64,000 nt of DNA from Mycolicibacterium novocastrense (GCF_001570485.1 NZ_BCTA01000026.1:124001-188000), one strand, 5' to 3'; positions 18,254 through 29,250 are shown, counted from the stretch's first letter. Numbers and translations are program-made. Notes: generated by a model not told the origin, from the letters alone.

Positions 18254-19352
18254 CGACGCCGCGGATGTTTCTGCCGTCGAGCATGTCCGCATAGCCGGAG
18301 TTGATGTCCTCGAGGCGGTAGGTCCTGGTGACCATGTCGTCGATGTTCAGCAGGCCCGACTTGTACAGGCCGACCAGCTTCGGGGTCTCGATGTGCGAGC
18401 TGCCGCCGCCGAAGATGTTGCCCTTCAACGTCTTCTGCAACATCGTGAACAGGAACAGGTTGAGTTTGACGTCGACGTCCATCATCGAGCCCATGCCCGT
18501 CACGACGCAGGTGCCGGTCTTGGTGGTCAGCGTCAGGGCCTCTTCGATGTACTCGCCTTTCATGTCCCCGACGGCGGTGATCGTCTTGTCGGCCATGACG
18601 CCGTGGGTGAGGTCGATGACGGGCGCGATCGCCTCGGCCATCGACGGGTAGACGTGCGTGGCGCCGAACTTGATCGCCTGTTCGCGCTTCCACTCGTTCG
18701 GGTCGATCGCGACGACGTTGCGGGCGCCGGCGATCACCGCGCCTTGCAGTGCGCTCATGCCGATGCCGCCGACGCCGACGATCACGACGGTCTCGCCCGG
18801 CTTCACTTCGGCGACGTTGGTGGCCGACCCGAAGCCCGTCGGCACCGCGCAGCCCAGCAGGGCCGCCGACTCGAACGGAATGTCCTTGTCGATCTTGACG
18901 ACGGAATCCTTGTGCACGGTCATGTACGGCGCGAACGTGCCGAGCAGGTTCATCGGCGAGACCTCGGTGCTGCCGGCATGCACGCGGGACGTGCCGTCGG
19001 CGATCGCCTTGCCCCCGAGCAGTACCGCGCCCCGGTCGCACAGCGAGCGGTAGCCCTTGAGGCATGGTGCGCATTCGCCGCACGCGGGGATGAACGCCAG
19101 GATGACGTGGTCGCCCTCCTCGAGCCCGGTGACGTTCTTACCGACCTTGGTGATGACGCCGGCGCCCTCGTGCCCGCCGAGCGCGGGCAGGCCGATCGGC
19201 GTGGCGCCGGTTGTCAGGTGGTAGTCCGAATGACACATGCCCGCGGCGTGCAGGCGGATCTGAACCTCGTCGGCGACAGGGTCACCGATCTCGATCTCGT
19301 CGATGCGGAACGGCGAGTTCAGTTCCCACAGCAGCGCGCCTTTGGTCTTCAT
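18228..19352 (-). CDS. NDMA-type/zinc-dependent alcohol dehydrogenase
   Basis: This 374-residue medium-chain dehydrogenase has catalytic zinc ligands at Cys40 and His61-Glu62, a structural zinc site at Cys91, Cys94, Cys97 and Cys105, and a Rossmann motif V-G-V-G-G-I-G. The sequence resembles the actinobacterial NDMA-dependent alcohol dehydrogenases, such as AdhE1 of M. tuberculosis, whose NAD(H) stays bound and which may use the carrier mycofactocin; that link is known for relatives, not shown here. A KstR-like palindrome lies 13 bases upstream of the start. Confidence 0.88.
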   Translation of the reverse strand: MKTKGALLWELNSPFRIDEIEIGDPVADEVQIRLHAAGMCHSDYHLTTGATPIGLPALGGHEGAGVITKVGKNVTGLEEGDHVILAFIPACGECAPCLKGYRSLCDRGAVLLGGKAIADGTSRVHAGSTEVSPMNLLGTFAPYMTVHKDSVVKIDKDIPFESAALLGCAVPTGFGSATNVAEVKPGETVVIVGVGGIGMSALQGAVIAGARNVVAIDPNEWKREQAIKFGATHVYPSMAEAIAPVIDLTHGVMADKTITAVGDMKGEYIEEALTLTTKTGTCVVTGMGSMMDVDVKLNLFLFTMLQKTLKGNIFGGGSSHIETPKLVGLYKSGLLNIDDMVTRTYRLEDINSGYADMLDGRNIRGVVTYDEADW

Positions 19353-19364
19353 GGCCGCTGACTA

Positions 19365-19378
19365 TAGAACACGTTCCA
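19365..19378. promoter_or_regulatory. KstR-type motif TNNAACNNGTTNNA upstream of the alcohol dehydrogenase
   Basis: TAGAACACGTTCCA matches the published mycobacterial KstR consensus TnnAACnnGTTnnA at every fixed base and lies 13 bases before the dehydrogenase start. KstR is a TetR repressor of sterol catabolism. Other TetR proteins may use similar palindromes, so the regulator is not certain. Confidence 0.5.
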
Positions 19379-19505
19379 GAACAGGTGTCAACTCCATCGT
19401 GAACTGCGCAGATGGGGGCTTCGGCCCGTCACCGGGACAGCTGTCGCCGGGCAACGCGCGCGTCGAGCGCATCTCGGGCGTCCCCGTCGTAATACGCTGC
19501 CCGCG

Positions 19506-20423
19506 ATGAGCACACCTTCGCCGCGATGGCGCGCTGTGCGAGCGATTGCCGTCTTCGCTGTGGCGTTGGTGCTGCTGATGGCGGGCAACCTCGCGCTGTA
19601 TGCATCCAGCAGGCACTGGGCCGAGGACGGTCTGCAGCTCGGCGACTTCGACAAGCCCGACCGGATCGACCTCACCGTGTGGGTGAATCGGGTCGACACC
19701 GAAACGACGACCGTGGCGGCGACGATCACCGACATCGAGGCCAACGGGAAGTACGCCGATGCAGACGGTCATCTGCGCATGGACACCAAGCTGCTGAGCA
19801 ACTCCTTCACCAACCCCATGGTCGACCTGCCGAGTGGAGAGAGCGTGCCCGTCATCGAGCAGAAGTTCGGGATGGTGGGGATTCCGACCGACTACCCCTT
19901 CGATCGCTACAGCGCCTTCCTCGGACTCAACATCGCGGCCGACGACACCGCGCTGCCCACGACGCTCACCGTGTTCAACAACGACTCGTTCTTCCGCGTC
20001 GGGCTGGCACCCGACCCGGACGTCGAAGGCGACAGCGTCGACGCGGATCTCTTCCTGCACCGCAGCACCCCGACGATGGTGTTCGCCATATTCGTGATGG
20101 TCCTCATGCTCGGGCTGGCCGCGGCGGCCGTCACGGCGTCCTACTACGCGCTGCGGTGGCGCAGAGGTCTTGTCCTGCCGGCCTGTTCGATGATGGCGGC
20201 GATCCTGTTCGCGCTGATCCCTCTTCGCAATGCCGTGCCCGGCGGGCCGCCGATCGGCTCACTCATCGACTTCGCGGCGTTCTTCATCGCCGAGGGCGTC
20301 ATCTCGATCGCGTTGATCACCAGCGTCGTGCTCGGCTACCGACACGACATCGCATACGAGCGGGCCGAAGCGGCCAAGGCGGGCCTGAGCATCGACGAAT
20401 TCGCGCTGGGCCGCAAACCGTAG
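19506..20423 (+). CDS. DUF4436 membrane protein
   Basis: This 305-residue protein has one N-terminal helix (about 12-31), a soluble extracytoplasmic domain (about 35-190) and three more helices (about 193-213, 224-243 and 253-276). The layout and the segment with T-D-Y-P-F-D-R-Y match the actinobacterial DUF4436 family, which has no assigned function. It is monocistronic and ends one base before the sigG 3' end, convergent. The promoter region is separated from the divergent alcohol dehydrogenase by 153 bases. Confidence 0.8.
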   Translation: MSTPSPRWRAVRAIAVFAVALVLLMAGNLALYASSRHWAEDGLQLGDFDKPDRIDLTVWVNRVDTETTTVAATITDIEANGKYADADGHLRMDTKLLSNSFTNPMVDLPSGESVPVIEQKFGMVGIPTDYPFDRYSAFLGLNIAADDTALPTTLTVFNNDSFFRVGLAPDPDVEGDSVDADLFLHRSTPTMVFAIFVMVLMLGLAAAAVTASYYALRWRRGLVLPACSMMAAILFALIPLRNAVPGGPPIGSLIDFAAFFIAEGVISIALITSVVLGYRHDIAYERAEAAKAGLSIDEFALGRKP

Positions 20424-20424
20424 G

Positions 20425-21447
20425 TCAGACCGTGTCGGCCAGCCCGTAGGGGGCGAAGGTCGTGGCGTGGAATGCCACGACATGGGCGATGCCGCTCTCA
20501 GTCACGTCGAGCACGTGCAGTTGGAAAGCCTCGTGCAGCCCGGTCTCCCGGTTGAGCATGTACAACGCCGCGGCCGGCTGCCCGTTGGCCGTGGTCCGAA
20601 TGAACCGCATATCGCCGGGACCCTCGGCCGGGCAGTGCGTCTTCGACAGAGTCACGATGTTCTGCGGGCCCCGATACCAGCCGTCGAACGGCGGCATCTC
20701 CCACACGGCATCCGCGGTGAACAATTCGACCAGCTTGTCGATGTCGTAGCTCTCGAACGCGGCGATATAGCGCGTCAGCAGGTCCTGGGCCTCCGGCGAC
20801 TCCGGTGGGCGCAGTTCGTCGTCCTCACTCGGGCCGATGGCGTCGAGCTGCGCACGCGCCCGTTGCAACAGGCTGTTCACCGCCGCCGTCGACGCGCCGA
20901 CCGCATCGGCGACCTCGGACGCCTTCCACTGCAGCACATCGCGCATCACCAGGACGGCGCGCTGACGCGGTGAAAGGTGCTGAAGTGCCGCGACGAACGC
21001 CAGCCGCACCGATTCGCGAGAGCCCACGATGACCGAGGGGTCAGCCGGGTCGACCGCTTGATCGGGCAGCGGTTCGAGCCACGGCACCTCCTCGCGGGCG
21101 ACGATGTCGTCGAGCGGATCCGAACTCGGGGCTCCGAGACCCGTCGGCAGTGGCCTGCGCTGCCTGCTCTCCAGCGCCGTCAGGCAAGTGTTGGTGGCGA
21201 TCCGGTACAGCCACGTGCGCACCGACGATTTGCCTTCGAAGCCTTTGTACGACTTCCACGCCCGCAGATAGGTTTCCTGCACCAGATCCTCGGCGTCGTG
21301 CAGGGAACCGGTCATCCGGTAGCAGTGTGCGAGCAGTTCACGGCGATACCGCTGGGCATCGGCCAGGAAGGCATCCTCGGCGCTGCTGTCGTCCACATCG
21401 TGGGCCAGGACCGTCACGCCGCCGAGCTTAATCAGTGGGTCCGACAC
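20425..21447 (-). CDS. sigG: ECF-type RNA polymerase sigma factor SigG
   Basis: The 340-residue product has sigma region 2 (Y-R-R-E-L-L-A-H-C-Y-R-M-T-G-S with D-A-E-D-L-V-Q-E-T) and region 4 (L-S-P-R-Q-R-A-V-L and an S-T-A-A-V-N-S-L-L-Q-R-A-R helix), followed by a SnoaL-like C-terminal domain (about 215-340). This matches SigG (Rv0182c). I chose the GTG at 21447, which has GGGAGA seven bases upstream. A longer start at 21516 would extend the frame across the divergent lipase gene; its apparent conservation may only reflect that gene. SigG has no visible anti-sigma partner here. The C-terminal SnoaL domain probably regulates it. Confidence 0.88.
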   Translation of the reverse strand: MSDPLIKLGGVTVLAHDVDDSSAEDAFLADAQRYRRELLAHCYRMTGSLHDAEDLVQETYLRAWKSYKGFEGKSSVRTWLYRIATNTCLTALESRQRRPLPTGLGAPSSDPLDDIVAREEVPWLEPLPDQAVDPADPSVIVGSRESVRLAFVAALQHLSPRQRAVLVMRDVLQWKASEVADAVGASTAAVNSLLQRARAQLDAIGPSEDDELRPPESPEAQDLLTRYIAAFESYDIDKLVELFTADAVWEMPPFDGWYRGPQNIVTLSKTHCPAEGPGDMRFIRTTANGQPAAALYMLNRETGLHEAFQLHVLDVTESGIAHVVAFHATTFAPYGLADTV

Positions 21448-21454
21448 CGGATAG

Positions 21455-23292
<1,838 letters not shown>

Positions 23293-23301
23293 CCTGGCGC
23301 C

Positions 23302-24078
23302 ATGAGCGACGACAAGATGCTGGCCCGCATCGCCGCCCTGCTCCGGCAGGCCGAGGGCACCGACAACCCGCATGAGGCGGATGCGTTCATGGCCGCGGCG
23401 CAGCGGTTGGCCACGGCCACCTCCATCGATCTGGCCGTCGCCCGGTCGCACTCCGATCAGCGCACCAAGGCGCAGATGCCGGTGCAGCGCACGATCACGA
23501 TCGGCAACGCCGGCACGCGAGGGCTGCGCACGTATGTGCAGTTGTTCACCGTGATCGCACACGCCAACGACGTCAAATGCGACGTCGCGTCCAACTCGAC
23601 GTTCGTCTACGCCTACGGCTTTCCCGAGGACATCGACGCCAGCCATGCGCTCTACGCCAGCCTGGTCATGCAGATGGTCAAGGCCTCGCAGGCCTACATC
23701 GAATCGGGCGCTCACCGCCCCACGCCCACCATCACCGCGCGGATCAACTTCCAGTTGGCGTTCGGCGCCCGCATCGGCCAGCGGCTGGTCGAGGCGCGTG
23801 AGGAGGCACGCCGCGAGGCCACCAACAGCCGCGACAGCCAGCCGGGCACCGCGATCGCGTTGCGCGACAAGGACCTCGAGCTGCGCGACTTCTACCGCGA
23901 GACGTCGGAGGCCCGGGGGACGTGGCGGGCGACCAGCGCGACGGCCGGCTACTCCTCGGCCGCCCGCCGCGCGGGTGACCGCGCGGGCCGCAAGGCCAGG
24001 CTGGGGCCCAGCCCCGAACTCGCGAGTGCCCGTTCGGCGTTGCCTGGCAACTGGCGCCGCCCCTCCGGGGAGACGTGA
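23302..24078 (+). CDS. DUF2786 protein (Rv0184-like)
   Basis: This 258-residue protein begins with the DUF2786 segment (about 5-45: R-I-A-A-L-L-R-Q-A-E followed by N-P-H-E-A-D-A-F-M-A-A-A). The central part is mixed alpha/beta, and the C-terminus (about 210-258) is basic and Ser/Ala-rich. Rv0184 is 249 residues. The function is unknown. It starts 9 bases after the lipoprotein gene and overlaps the metallopeptidase-like gene by 4 bases (GTGA), a pairing kept in M. tuberculosis (Rv0184-Rv0185). Confidence 0.85.
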   Translation: MSDDKMLARIAALLRQAEGTDNPHEADAFMAAAQRLATATSIDLAVARSHSDQRTKAQMPVQRTITIGNAGTRGLRTYVQLFTVIAHANDVKCDVASNSTFVYAYGFPEDIDASHALYASLVMQMVKASQAYIESGAHRPTPTITARINFQLAFGARIGQRLVEAREEARREATNSRDSQPGTAIALRDKDLELRDFYRETSEARGTWRATSATAGYSSAARRAGDRAGRKARLGPSPELASARSALPGNWRRPSGET

Positions 24079-24572
24079 CGCCGCGCGACACTCAACGGGC
24101 GAAGGTGTACGCCGCCGAGGAGTTCGTCCGGACGTTGTTCGACAGGGCCGCCGAGCACGGCAACCGTGTCATCGACTTCTTCGGGACTTCGTTGACGCTG
24201 CCGCCCGAGGCGCGGTTCGCCTCGGTGGAGTCGGTGCAGCGATACGTCGACAACGTGCTGGCGCTGCCCGCCGTGCGGGGACGGTGGCCACGGGTGGCTC
24301 CGCTGGGTGTGCGGCCCAGGCGCGGAGCCGGCGCCGCCCACTACGAGGTCGACGACGACGGCGGTGCGGTCATCGCGGTGCCCGAGGTCCAGACCCGTTG
24401 GGCGCTGCGCGAATTGGTGGTGCTGCACGAGATCGCACACCACCTGTGCGAGGTGGCGCCGCCGCACGGACCGGAATTCGTGGCCACCTTCTGCGAGCTC
24501 GCCGACACGGTGATGGGTCCGGAGGTGGCCCACGTGCTCCGCGTGGTGTACGCCAAAGAGGGTGTGCGCTAG
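24075..24572 (+). CDS. TIGR04338-type metallohydrolase (Rv0185-like)
   Basis: The GTG at 24075 overlaps the DUF2786 stop. The 165-residue product has a zincin motif H118-E-I-A-H122 and a downstream H131-G-P-E-F, which could provide the third zinc ligand. Such proteins are called metallohydrolases on motif alone; the substrate is unknown. Rv0185 is 169 residues. The gene ends in CTAG, whose bases also form the espL stop on the other strand. Confidence 0.85.
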   Translation: MTPRDTQRAKVYAAEEFVRTLFDRAAEHGNRVIDFFGTSLTLPPEARFASVESVQRYVDNVLALPAVRGRWPRVAPLGVRPRRGAGAAHYEVDDDGGAVIAVPEVQTRWALRELVVLHEIAHHLCEVAPPHGPEFVATFCELADTVMGPEVAHVLRVVYAKEGVR

Positions 24573-24898
24573 CGGCTTTGATCGGTGATGTCGGCGACGG
24601 CGGCGTCAATCCGGTCCCGGTCGGCCTCCAGCGACGCGCCGGCCGCGGCCGTCGCCTCGCTCAGCGCCTCGTTGAGCCGCTTCTGGACCTCCTCGACTCC
24701 CAGACCCAGCAGGCCGTCCTCGATGACCACGCCCGTCACGTTGTGATGACCGTCCAGCGTCACCCGCACTGTCTCGGATTCATCGGTGCCCGTGAAGGTT
24801 TGCGAGTTCATCCGGTGCAGCTGATCGTCCATGAGCGACTGCAACTGCCGCGCCTGCTGCAGCACGGCGGCGACGTCGGGATGCATCTCCTCGGTCAC
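24569..24898 (-). CDS. espL: ESX-1 secretion-associated protein EspL
   Basis: The GTG at 24898 overlaps the espB stop (GTGA); the frame is open further upstream but only inside espB. The 109-residue product is YbaB-like: a helical N-terminus, then E-T-V-R-V-T-L-D-G-H and a Leu-rich helix. It fits EspL (Rv3880c, 115 residues), an ESX-1 accessory protein that in M. tuberculosis helps stabilise Esp substrates. It is the last gene of the espB operon here; espK, which follows in M. tuberculosis, is absent and the convergent Rv0185-like gene ends at the same CTAG. Confidence 0.85.
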   Translation of the reverse strand: MTEEMHPDVAAVLQQARQLQSLMDDQLHRMNSQTFTGTDESETVRVTLDGHHNVTGVVIEDGLLGLGVEEVQKRLNEALSEATAAAGASLEADRDRIDAAVADITDQSR

Positions 24899-26409
24899 GT
24901 GCCGTCTCGACTCTCGCGGTCCGCCCTGCGCCTGCGGTTGCCGACCACCGCCTCGGTCCACGGCCGGTCCTCGGTGTAGAGATCCTCGTCGGGTGCCAGC
25001 CGGGGATCGCGCCGCTTCTCCTTGCCCTGCTGGGCGCCCGCACCGTGCGCCATCGGCGCCATACCTCCGGCCATCGCCGTACCCGCGCGTCCGTCCGTCG
25101 AGGATCCCGGTGCGGCGCCCGCCGCGCCGGGCCCGGTCGGTGCGGGTGCGACCGTCTCCGCGGTCACCGGTGCCGACATCGGCGTCGCCGGCCTCCCACC
25201 GCCTCCAGCACCACCGCCGCCTCTCCCGCCGCCCGCTCCGGCACCGCCGAGCGCGGCGGGGCGCACCCGCGGATCGGTCGCCGACGTCCGGCCGGCCGCC
25301 GCACCCCCACCCGGGGTACCGCTGCCCGCCGACGGCGCACCACCGCCGGTGGGAGCGCCACCGCCCGACGGTGCACCACCACCCGACGGTGCACCACCTC
25401 CGGCCGGGGCGGCATCGGAGCGCGTCGCACCATCGGCCCCCTCCGGTGACGGGCCGTACGAGGACAGCTCACCGCCCGCCCGCGCGCCGGTACCGCCGGG
25501 ACCGCCGACGACGGCGGAGCTGGTGGTGTCCGGGCTGGACGGCATCGCGGGTCGGACGGGTGAGAAGGTCGCGTCGGCCGCATAGTCCTGGCGTACCTCG
25601 TCGGACCGGTGCTGCAGCTCAGCCAGCCGCTGCTGGATCTGCGCCATCTCACGGGAGGTCGCGACGGCGTTACCCACGGTCGCCCGCGCCGCGAGCTCGC
25701 GCAACTGCGTCTCCAGCGCCACATACTCGGTGTGGATGCCCGCGTGCTCGGCCTTCGCGGTGTCGTGTGCGGCAACGATTTTGGCCGCCGCCTCCGCGAG
25801 ATCGTGCCACCCCTCGGCCAGTTGTTGAAGCCAACCGCCGAACTCGGCCATCCGGGCGTACGCGGCGTCGGCGGCCCGGCCCTCCCAGTCGCCGCTGGGC
25901 GGCCGCGGCGCGTTGTCGGCGACCCGGGTGCTGGCCAGGCCCCACTGCAGCATGGCCATTTTCAGCGACGCACCGCTGTCCCCCGCGACCAGGTCGGCCT
26001 GCGTCTTGTGCACGTCGCTGTAGCCGGCCGCATCGAGGGGCCGCGGTGCGCCGACCGGATGAGGAAGTGCTGGCGGTGGTGTCGCCGGGGCGGGCACCGT
26101 GATCGCTTCGATTGCCGCCCGGCGAGAAGGGTTCTCGATGGCTTGGCCACAGGTCTCGTCGACCTCGGTGTAGGCGTCGGCGGCGATCTGCAGCATCTCG
26201 GCGATGCGCTGGTTCTCGGCCTCGGCCCACCGCTGAAACTCGAGTAGCGACTGCGCATTCGCGTTCAGATTGGCGACCGCGGCCGCCGAGGACGGCAGCG
26301 CATCCGGCGGCACCACCGCTTCGGCGACGGGGTTGTGCCACTGCGTCCCGCGCATCTCTGCGGCCAGCTTGGTGAGCTCCGCCGGTTCGACCCGCTGGAT
26401 CTCGCCCAT
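24895..26409 (-). CDS. espB: ESX-1 secreted protein EspB
   Basis: This 504-residue protein has the EspB layout: an N-terminal PE/PPE-like helical domain (about 1-285) with the W-x-G bend (Trp175-Glu-Gly177) and the export motif Y229-xxx-E233. A low-complexity Gly/Ala/Pro-rich linker follows (about 295-460), and a conserved tail contains K-R-R-D-P and E-D-L-Y-T-E-D-R-P-W-T-E-A-V. EspB is exported by ESX-1 and in M. tuberculosis is cleaved by MycP1 before forming ring-shaped oligomers. M. tuberculosis EspB is 460 residues; the extra length here is in the linker, partly from GGGAPS repeats. It sits 21 bases after eccE1. Confidence 0.92.
   Translation of the reverse strand: MGEIQRVEPAELTKLAAEMRGTQWHNPVAEAVVPPDALPSSAAAVANLNANAQSLLEFQRWAEAENQRIAEMLQIAADAYTEVDETCGQAIENPSRRAAIEAITVPAPATPPPALPHPVGAPRPLDAAGYSDVHKTQADLVAGDSGASLKMAMLQWGLASTRVADNAPRPPSGDWEGRAADAAYARMAEFGGWLQQLAEGWHDLAEAAAKIVAAHDTAKAEHAGIHTEYVALETQLRELAARATVGNAVATSREMAQIQQRLAELQHRSDEVRQDYAADATFSPVRPAMPSSPDTTSSAVVGGPGGTGARAGGELSSYGPSPEGADGATRSDAAPAGGGAPSGGGAPSGGGAPTGGGAPSAGSGTPGGGAAAGRTSATDPRVRPAALGGAGAGGGRGGGGAGGGGRPATPMSAPVTAETVAPAPTGPGAAGAAPGSSTDGRAGTAMAGGMAPMAHGAGAQQGKEKRRDPRLAPDEDLYTEDRPWTEAVVGNRRRRADRESRDGT
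25331..25402 (-). repeat. Four 18-base tandem repeats in the EspB linker
   Basis: Four in-frame 18-base units encode the hexapeptide GGGAP[ST] on the minus strand. The two units at 25367-25402 differ by two bases. The block lies inside the Gly-rich linker of EspB, so copy-number change would alter only linker length. Confidence 0.75.
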
Positions 26410-26430
26410 CGCTACCCCTGCGCCCGCATG

Positions 26431-27828
26431 TCAGCCCTCGAGGACCATCTGATAGCGGCTCTCCTCGCGCGGATTGATCAGCCGTATCGGTAGTTGGCGA
26501 TGACGGGGAGTCTCGATGTAGTTGGTGCGCAACGTAACCCGGCCGATACCCGGATGCGGGCTCAGGTACGTGGTCGCATGCGGCCACGCCACCTTCACCT
26601 CACGCCCGATCCTGGCGTTGACGTATCCGGCGAACTCGGTGAACTGCGGCGTCAGGGTGACGACGGCACCGGCGGCGGCGGACCGCACGATGAACTGGGT
26701 GAACAGTCGGGAGTCGCCGAGGTTGATGCTCGCGTCGACGTCGTCGAACGGCATGTAGACGGGGTAGCGGTCGGCGGTCTCCCCGACCAGCACCCCCGCC
26801 GAGCCGATCGGCAGTTCGTAGTGGCGGTCGCCGACCGGGCTGATGCCGTGCAGGGCCGCCCGCTGCCCGCCGAACAGACACGAAAAGCCGCGCGGCGTAG
26901 CCGGATTGGCCAACGTGGTCAGCAGCACTGTTGAGCGGGGGGCCTCACCGGGCCGGATGCGGACCCTGGTGATCGTGTGGTCGGCGCGCGCCGACCACCA
27001 CACGTCCGGCCCGCCCGGCGCGGTGTAGGCCGCGGTGAACGTGCTGCGGCCCTTGATCGCCGACCACGTCTCGCGCTCGTAACTGATCTCGGTGGCCCGG
27101 TCGAGATCGTCGAAACTGCGCGCGGGGCGGGCGTCGATTCCGTTGCCCGCCAACTGATCCGCGATCCGTGTCGCCGAAGCCACCAGGTATCGCGCCAGCC
27201 CGGCGACCCCGGACTCGCGGCGCTGCGACGATTTACGGGTGGACTCCGGATCGGCGCGCAGCACGATCCAGGTGCGCCGGTTCGCAGGAGCCGGATACGG
27301 CCCGACGACCTGTTCGTAAAGCGAAATCAGCGTGGCGGGAGCGGTTTTGCCGACGCGATACCCCGATGACACCACGTCGGCCTCGAGGTCGGGGCAGTGC
27401 GCGGCGACGAGTTGTTCGACGAGCCGGGTGTCGACGACGTCGTCGGTGAACGCGGCCCCGTTGACGATCACCGTCGGGGTGAACGGACGCGGCACCAGCT
27501 CGACGGCCGCCACCAGGTGCTCGTCCTGCCAGCGCACGGCGACGTGATCGCCCGGCATCACGGTGGCGCCCACCGCGGGTTCCGACGGCTGCTGCGGAAC
27601 GTCGCGATGCCTGCGCCGCCACGCGAACACCGCGGCCACCCAACCGGTGATCCGCAACCCGCGGATGGTCACCACCGAGCCCAGCCCGATCAGCACGGCG
27701 ATCGTGATCCCGAGCCACAGCAAGTTCAGTTCGGCGAACACCAGGATGGTCGCGGGGATCAACGCCGCCGCCCAGATCGCGTGGCCCGTCGTGAAACGCA
27801 GGCCGAACATGCCGAGAATCCTGGTCAT
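26431..27828 (-). CDS. eccE1: ESX-1 type VII secretion membrane protein EccE1
   Basis: I set the start at the ATG at 27828, which overlaps the mycP1 stop (ATGA). A larger open frame continues to 28974 but only across mycP1. The 465-residue product has two N-terminal helices (about 12-32 and 38-55) and a cytoplasmic EccE domain. M. tuberculosis EccE1 (Rv3882c) is 462 residues. EccE is the outermost subunit of the inner-membrane type VII secretion complex (EccB-EccC-EccD-EccE). The other core subunits are not in this window, so the ESX-1 locus probably continues beyond mycP1 elsewhere or has been split. Confidence 0.92.
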   Translation of the reverse strand: MTRILGMFGLRFTTGHAIWAAALIPATILVFAELNLLWLGITIAVLIGLGSVVTIRGLRITGWVAAVFAWRRRHRDVPQQPSEPAVGATVMPGDHVAVRWQDEHLVAAVELVPRPFTPTVIVNGAAFTDDVVDTRLVEQLVAAHCPDLEADVVSSGYRVGKTAPATLISLYEQVVGPYPAPANRRTWIVLRADPESTRKSSQRRESGVAGLARYLVASATRIADQLAGNGIDARPARSFDDLDRATEISYERETWSAIKGRSTFTAAYTAPGGPDVWWSARADHTITRVRIRPGEAPRSTVLLTTLANPATPRGFSCLFGGQRAALHGISPVGDRHYELPIGSAGVLVGETADRYPVYMPFDDVDASINLGDSRLFTQFIVRSAAAGAVVTLTPQFTEFAGYVNARIGREVKVAWPHATTYLSPHPGIGRVTLRTNYIETPRHRQLPIRLINPREESRYQMVLEG

Positions 27829-29183
27829 CGGCGCCTCAATGCGCGGCGGGCCAGCGCGCCGAGCCCGAGCGCGGCCGCGAGCCCCGCTCCGGCGACGACC
27901 ACGGCGGTGATCGGCCCGCGGTCCGGCGGCGGGGTGAACACCGGGGGCGGCACCTCCTTGACGCGGTACTGCACCCGCTCCGGGCCGGCGGGCACGTCCC
28001 ACGTCAACGCGGCGACCGGGTCGACGGCCCCCGCACCGACATAGTTGTCGACACCACCGCCCGGATGACGCGCCGTCGCGGTGATCCGGTTCATGATCTG
28101 GGCCGGCGTGAGCGCGGGGAAGCGCTGCTTGAGCAGCGCCGCCAGTCCGGAGACATAGGCCGCGGCGAACGACGTTCCGCTGATGGGGATCGGGCCGTCC
28201 TGGCCCTGCAGCGCGTTGACCGGATTGCCGTCGTAGCCGAGCGCGACGAGGTTCTCGGCAGGCGCCGCGGCGCCCAACCACGGACCCGACATCGAGAACG
28301 TGCTCGGCTGGCCGTTCTGGGCGATCCCGCCGACCGTCAGCACCAGCGGTGAATACCAGGCCGGGCTGACGATCGTCTGCACCTGCTTCCAACCGCGCGG
28401 ATCGGTCGGCACCGCGGGATCGGCGGGCGGGTTCTGCGCGCAATCCTGGCCGGTGTTGCCTGCGGCGACGATGATGACGGCGCCCTTGACGTTGACCGCG
28501 TAGTTGATCGCGGCACCCAGGCTGGTCTCGTTGATAGGGCGGGTGATCTTGTAGCAGGCCGCCTCGCTGATGTTGATGACCTGAGCGCCGAGATTGGCTG
28601 CGTGCACCACCGCGCGCGCGAGGCTGCGCAGCGATCCGGCGGTCTGCGTGGCGTTCGGGTCGTTGGGGTCCTGGCGTGTGCCCACCGTCTGGAACGCCTC
28701 GGAGGTCTGCCGCAGCGACAGGATGCGGGCGTCGGGCGCGACGCCGACGAAGCCGTCGTTCGGGGCGGGACGTCCGGCGATGATCGACGCGGTCAACGTG
28801 CCGTGCGCGTCGCAGTCCGACATACCGTTGCCGGCCTGGTCGACGAAGTCTCCGCCCGGTTCGGCGGGCACCCGCGGTGAGCCGACGACACCGGTGTCGA
28901 TCACCGCGACGGTCACGCCCGCGCCCGTTGCGAACTTCTGCGCCTCGGACAACCGCAGGTAGTCGTTCGCCCACGGACGGTCGGCGAAGTTCGCATTGGG
29001 AAACACCGTGGGCGCCGAACAGACCCGGCGCTGCTCCATCGGCTGATCGGGCCCGGTCTCATCCGGCGGCACCGCAGCGGGATCGATCGTCGGCGGCTCG
29101 ATCGCCGTCGCCGGAGGGGCGGCGATCAGTGTGAGCAGCAGCACCGCCGTCAGCACGCTGACGCGTCCGAAAAAGCGCCGCAC
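27825..29183 (-). CDS. mycP1: Mycosin-1 subtilisin-like protease MycP1
   Basis: The GTG at 29183 has GGGGAGG upstream. The 452-residue product has a signal peptide (hydrophobic 8-26), the mycosin N-terminal extension, the subtilase domain with Asp96 (V-I-D-T-G), His127 (D-A-H-G-T), Asn243 (A-A-G-N-T-G) and Ser338 (G-T-S-F-A-A-A), a Pro-rich linker and a C-terminal helix (about 425-446). It is anchored with the protease outside. In M. tuberculosis MycP1 processes EspB and stabilises the ESX-1 complex. All catalytic residues are present. It is the first visible gene of mycP1-eccE1-espB-espL. Confidence 0.94.
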   Translation of the reverse strand: MRRFFGRVSVLTAVLLLTLIAAPPATAIEPPTIDPAAVPPDETGPDQPMEQRRVCSAPTVFPNANFADRPWANDYLRLSEAQKFATGAGVTVAVIDTGVVGSPRVPAEPGGDFVDQAGNGMSDCDAHGTLTASIIAGRPAPNDGFVGVAPDARILSLRQTSEAFQTVGTRQDPNDPNATQTAGSLRSLARAVVHAANLGAQVINISEAACYKITRPINETSLGAAINYAVNVKGAVIIVAAGNTGQDCAQNPPADPAVPTDPRGWKQVQTIVSPAWYSPLVLTVGGIAQNGQPSTFSMSGPWLGAAAPAENLVALGYDGNPVNALQGQDGPIPISGTSFAAAYVSGLAALLKQRFPALTPAQIMNRITATARHPGGGVDNYVGAGAVDPVAALTWDVPAGPERVQYRVKEVPPPVFTPPPDRGPITAVVVAGAGLAAALGLGALARRALRRR

Positions 29184-29250
29184 GCGCTACCCACCTCCCC
29201 GGCGGCCGGACTGGTCGGCGGTGTGCTGGAACACCGGCAGCAAACTCGGT

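Noticed and set aside
24895..25585. Pro/Ala-rich plus-strand open frames opposite espB
   Set aside because: They mirror the Gly/Ala/Pro-rich EspB linker repeats and do not resemble a PE/PPE protein.
26431..28974. 847-residue minus-strand open frame
   Set aside because: Its N-terminal 382 codons are a shadow over mycP1; only the EccE1 part from 27828 has conserved protein features and a coupled start.
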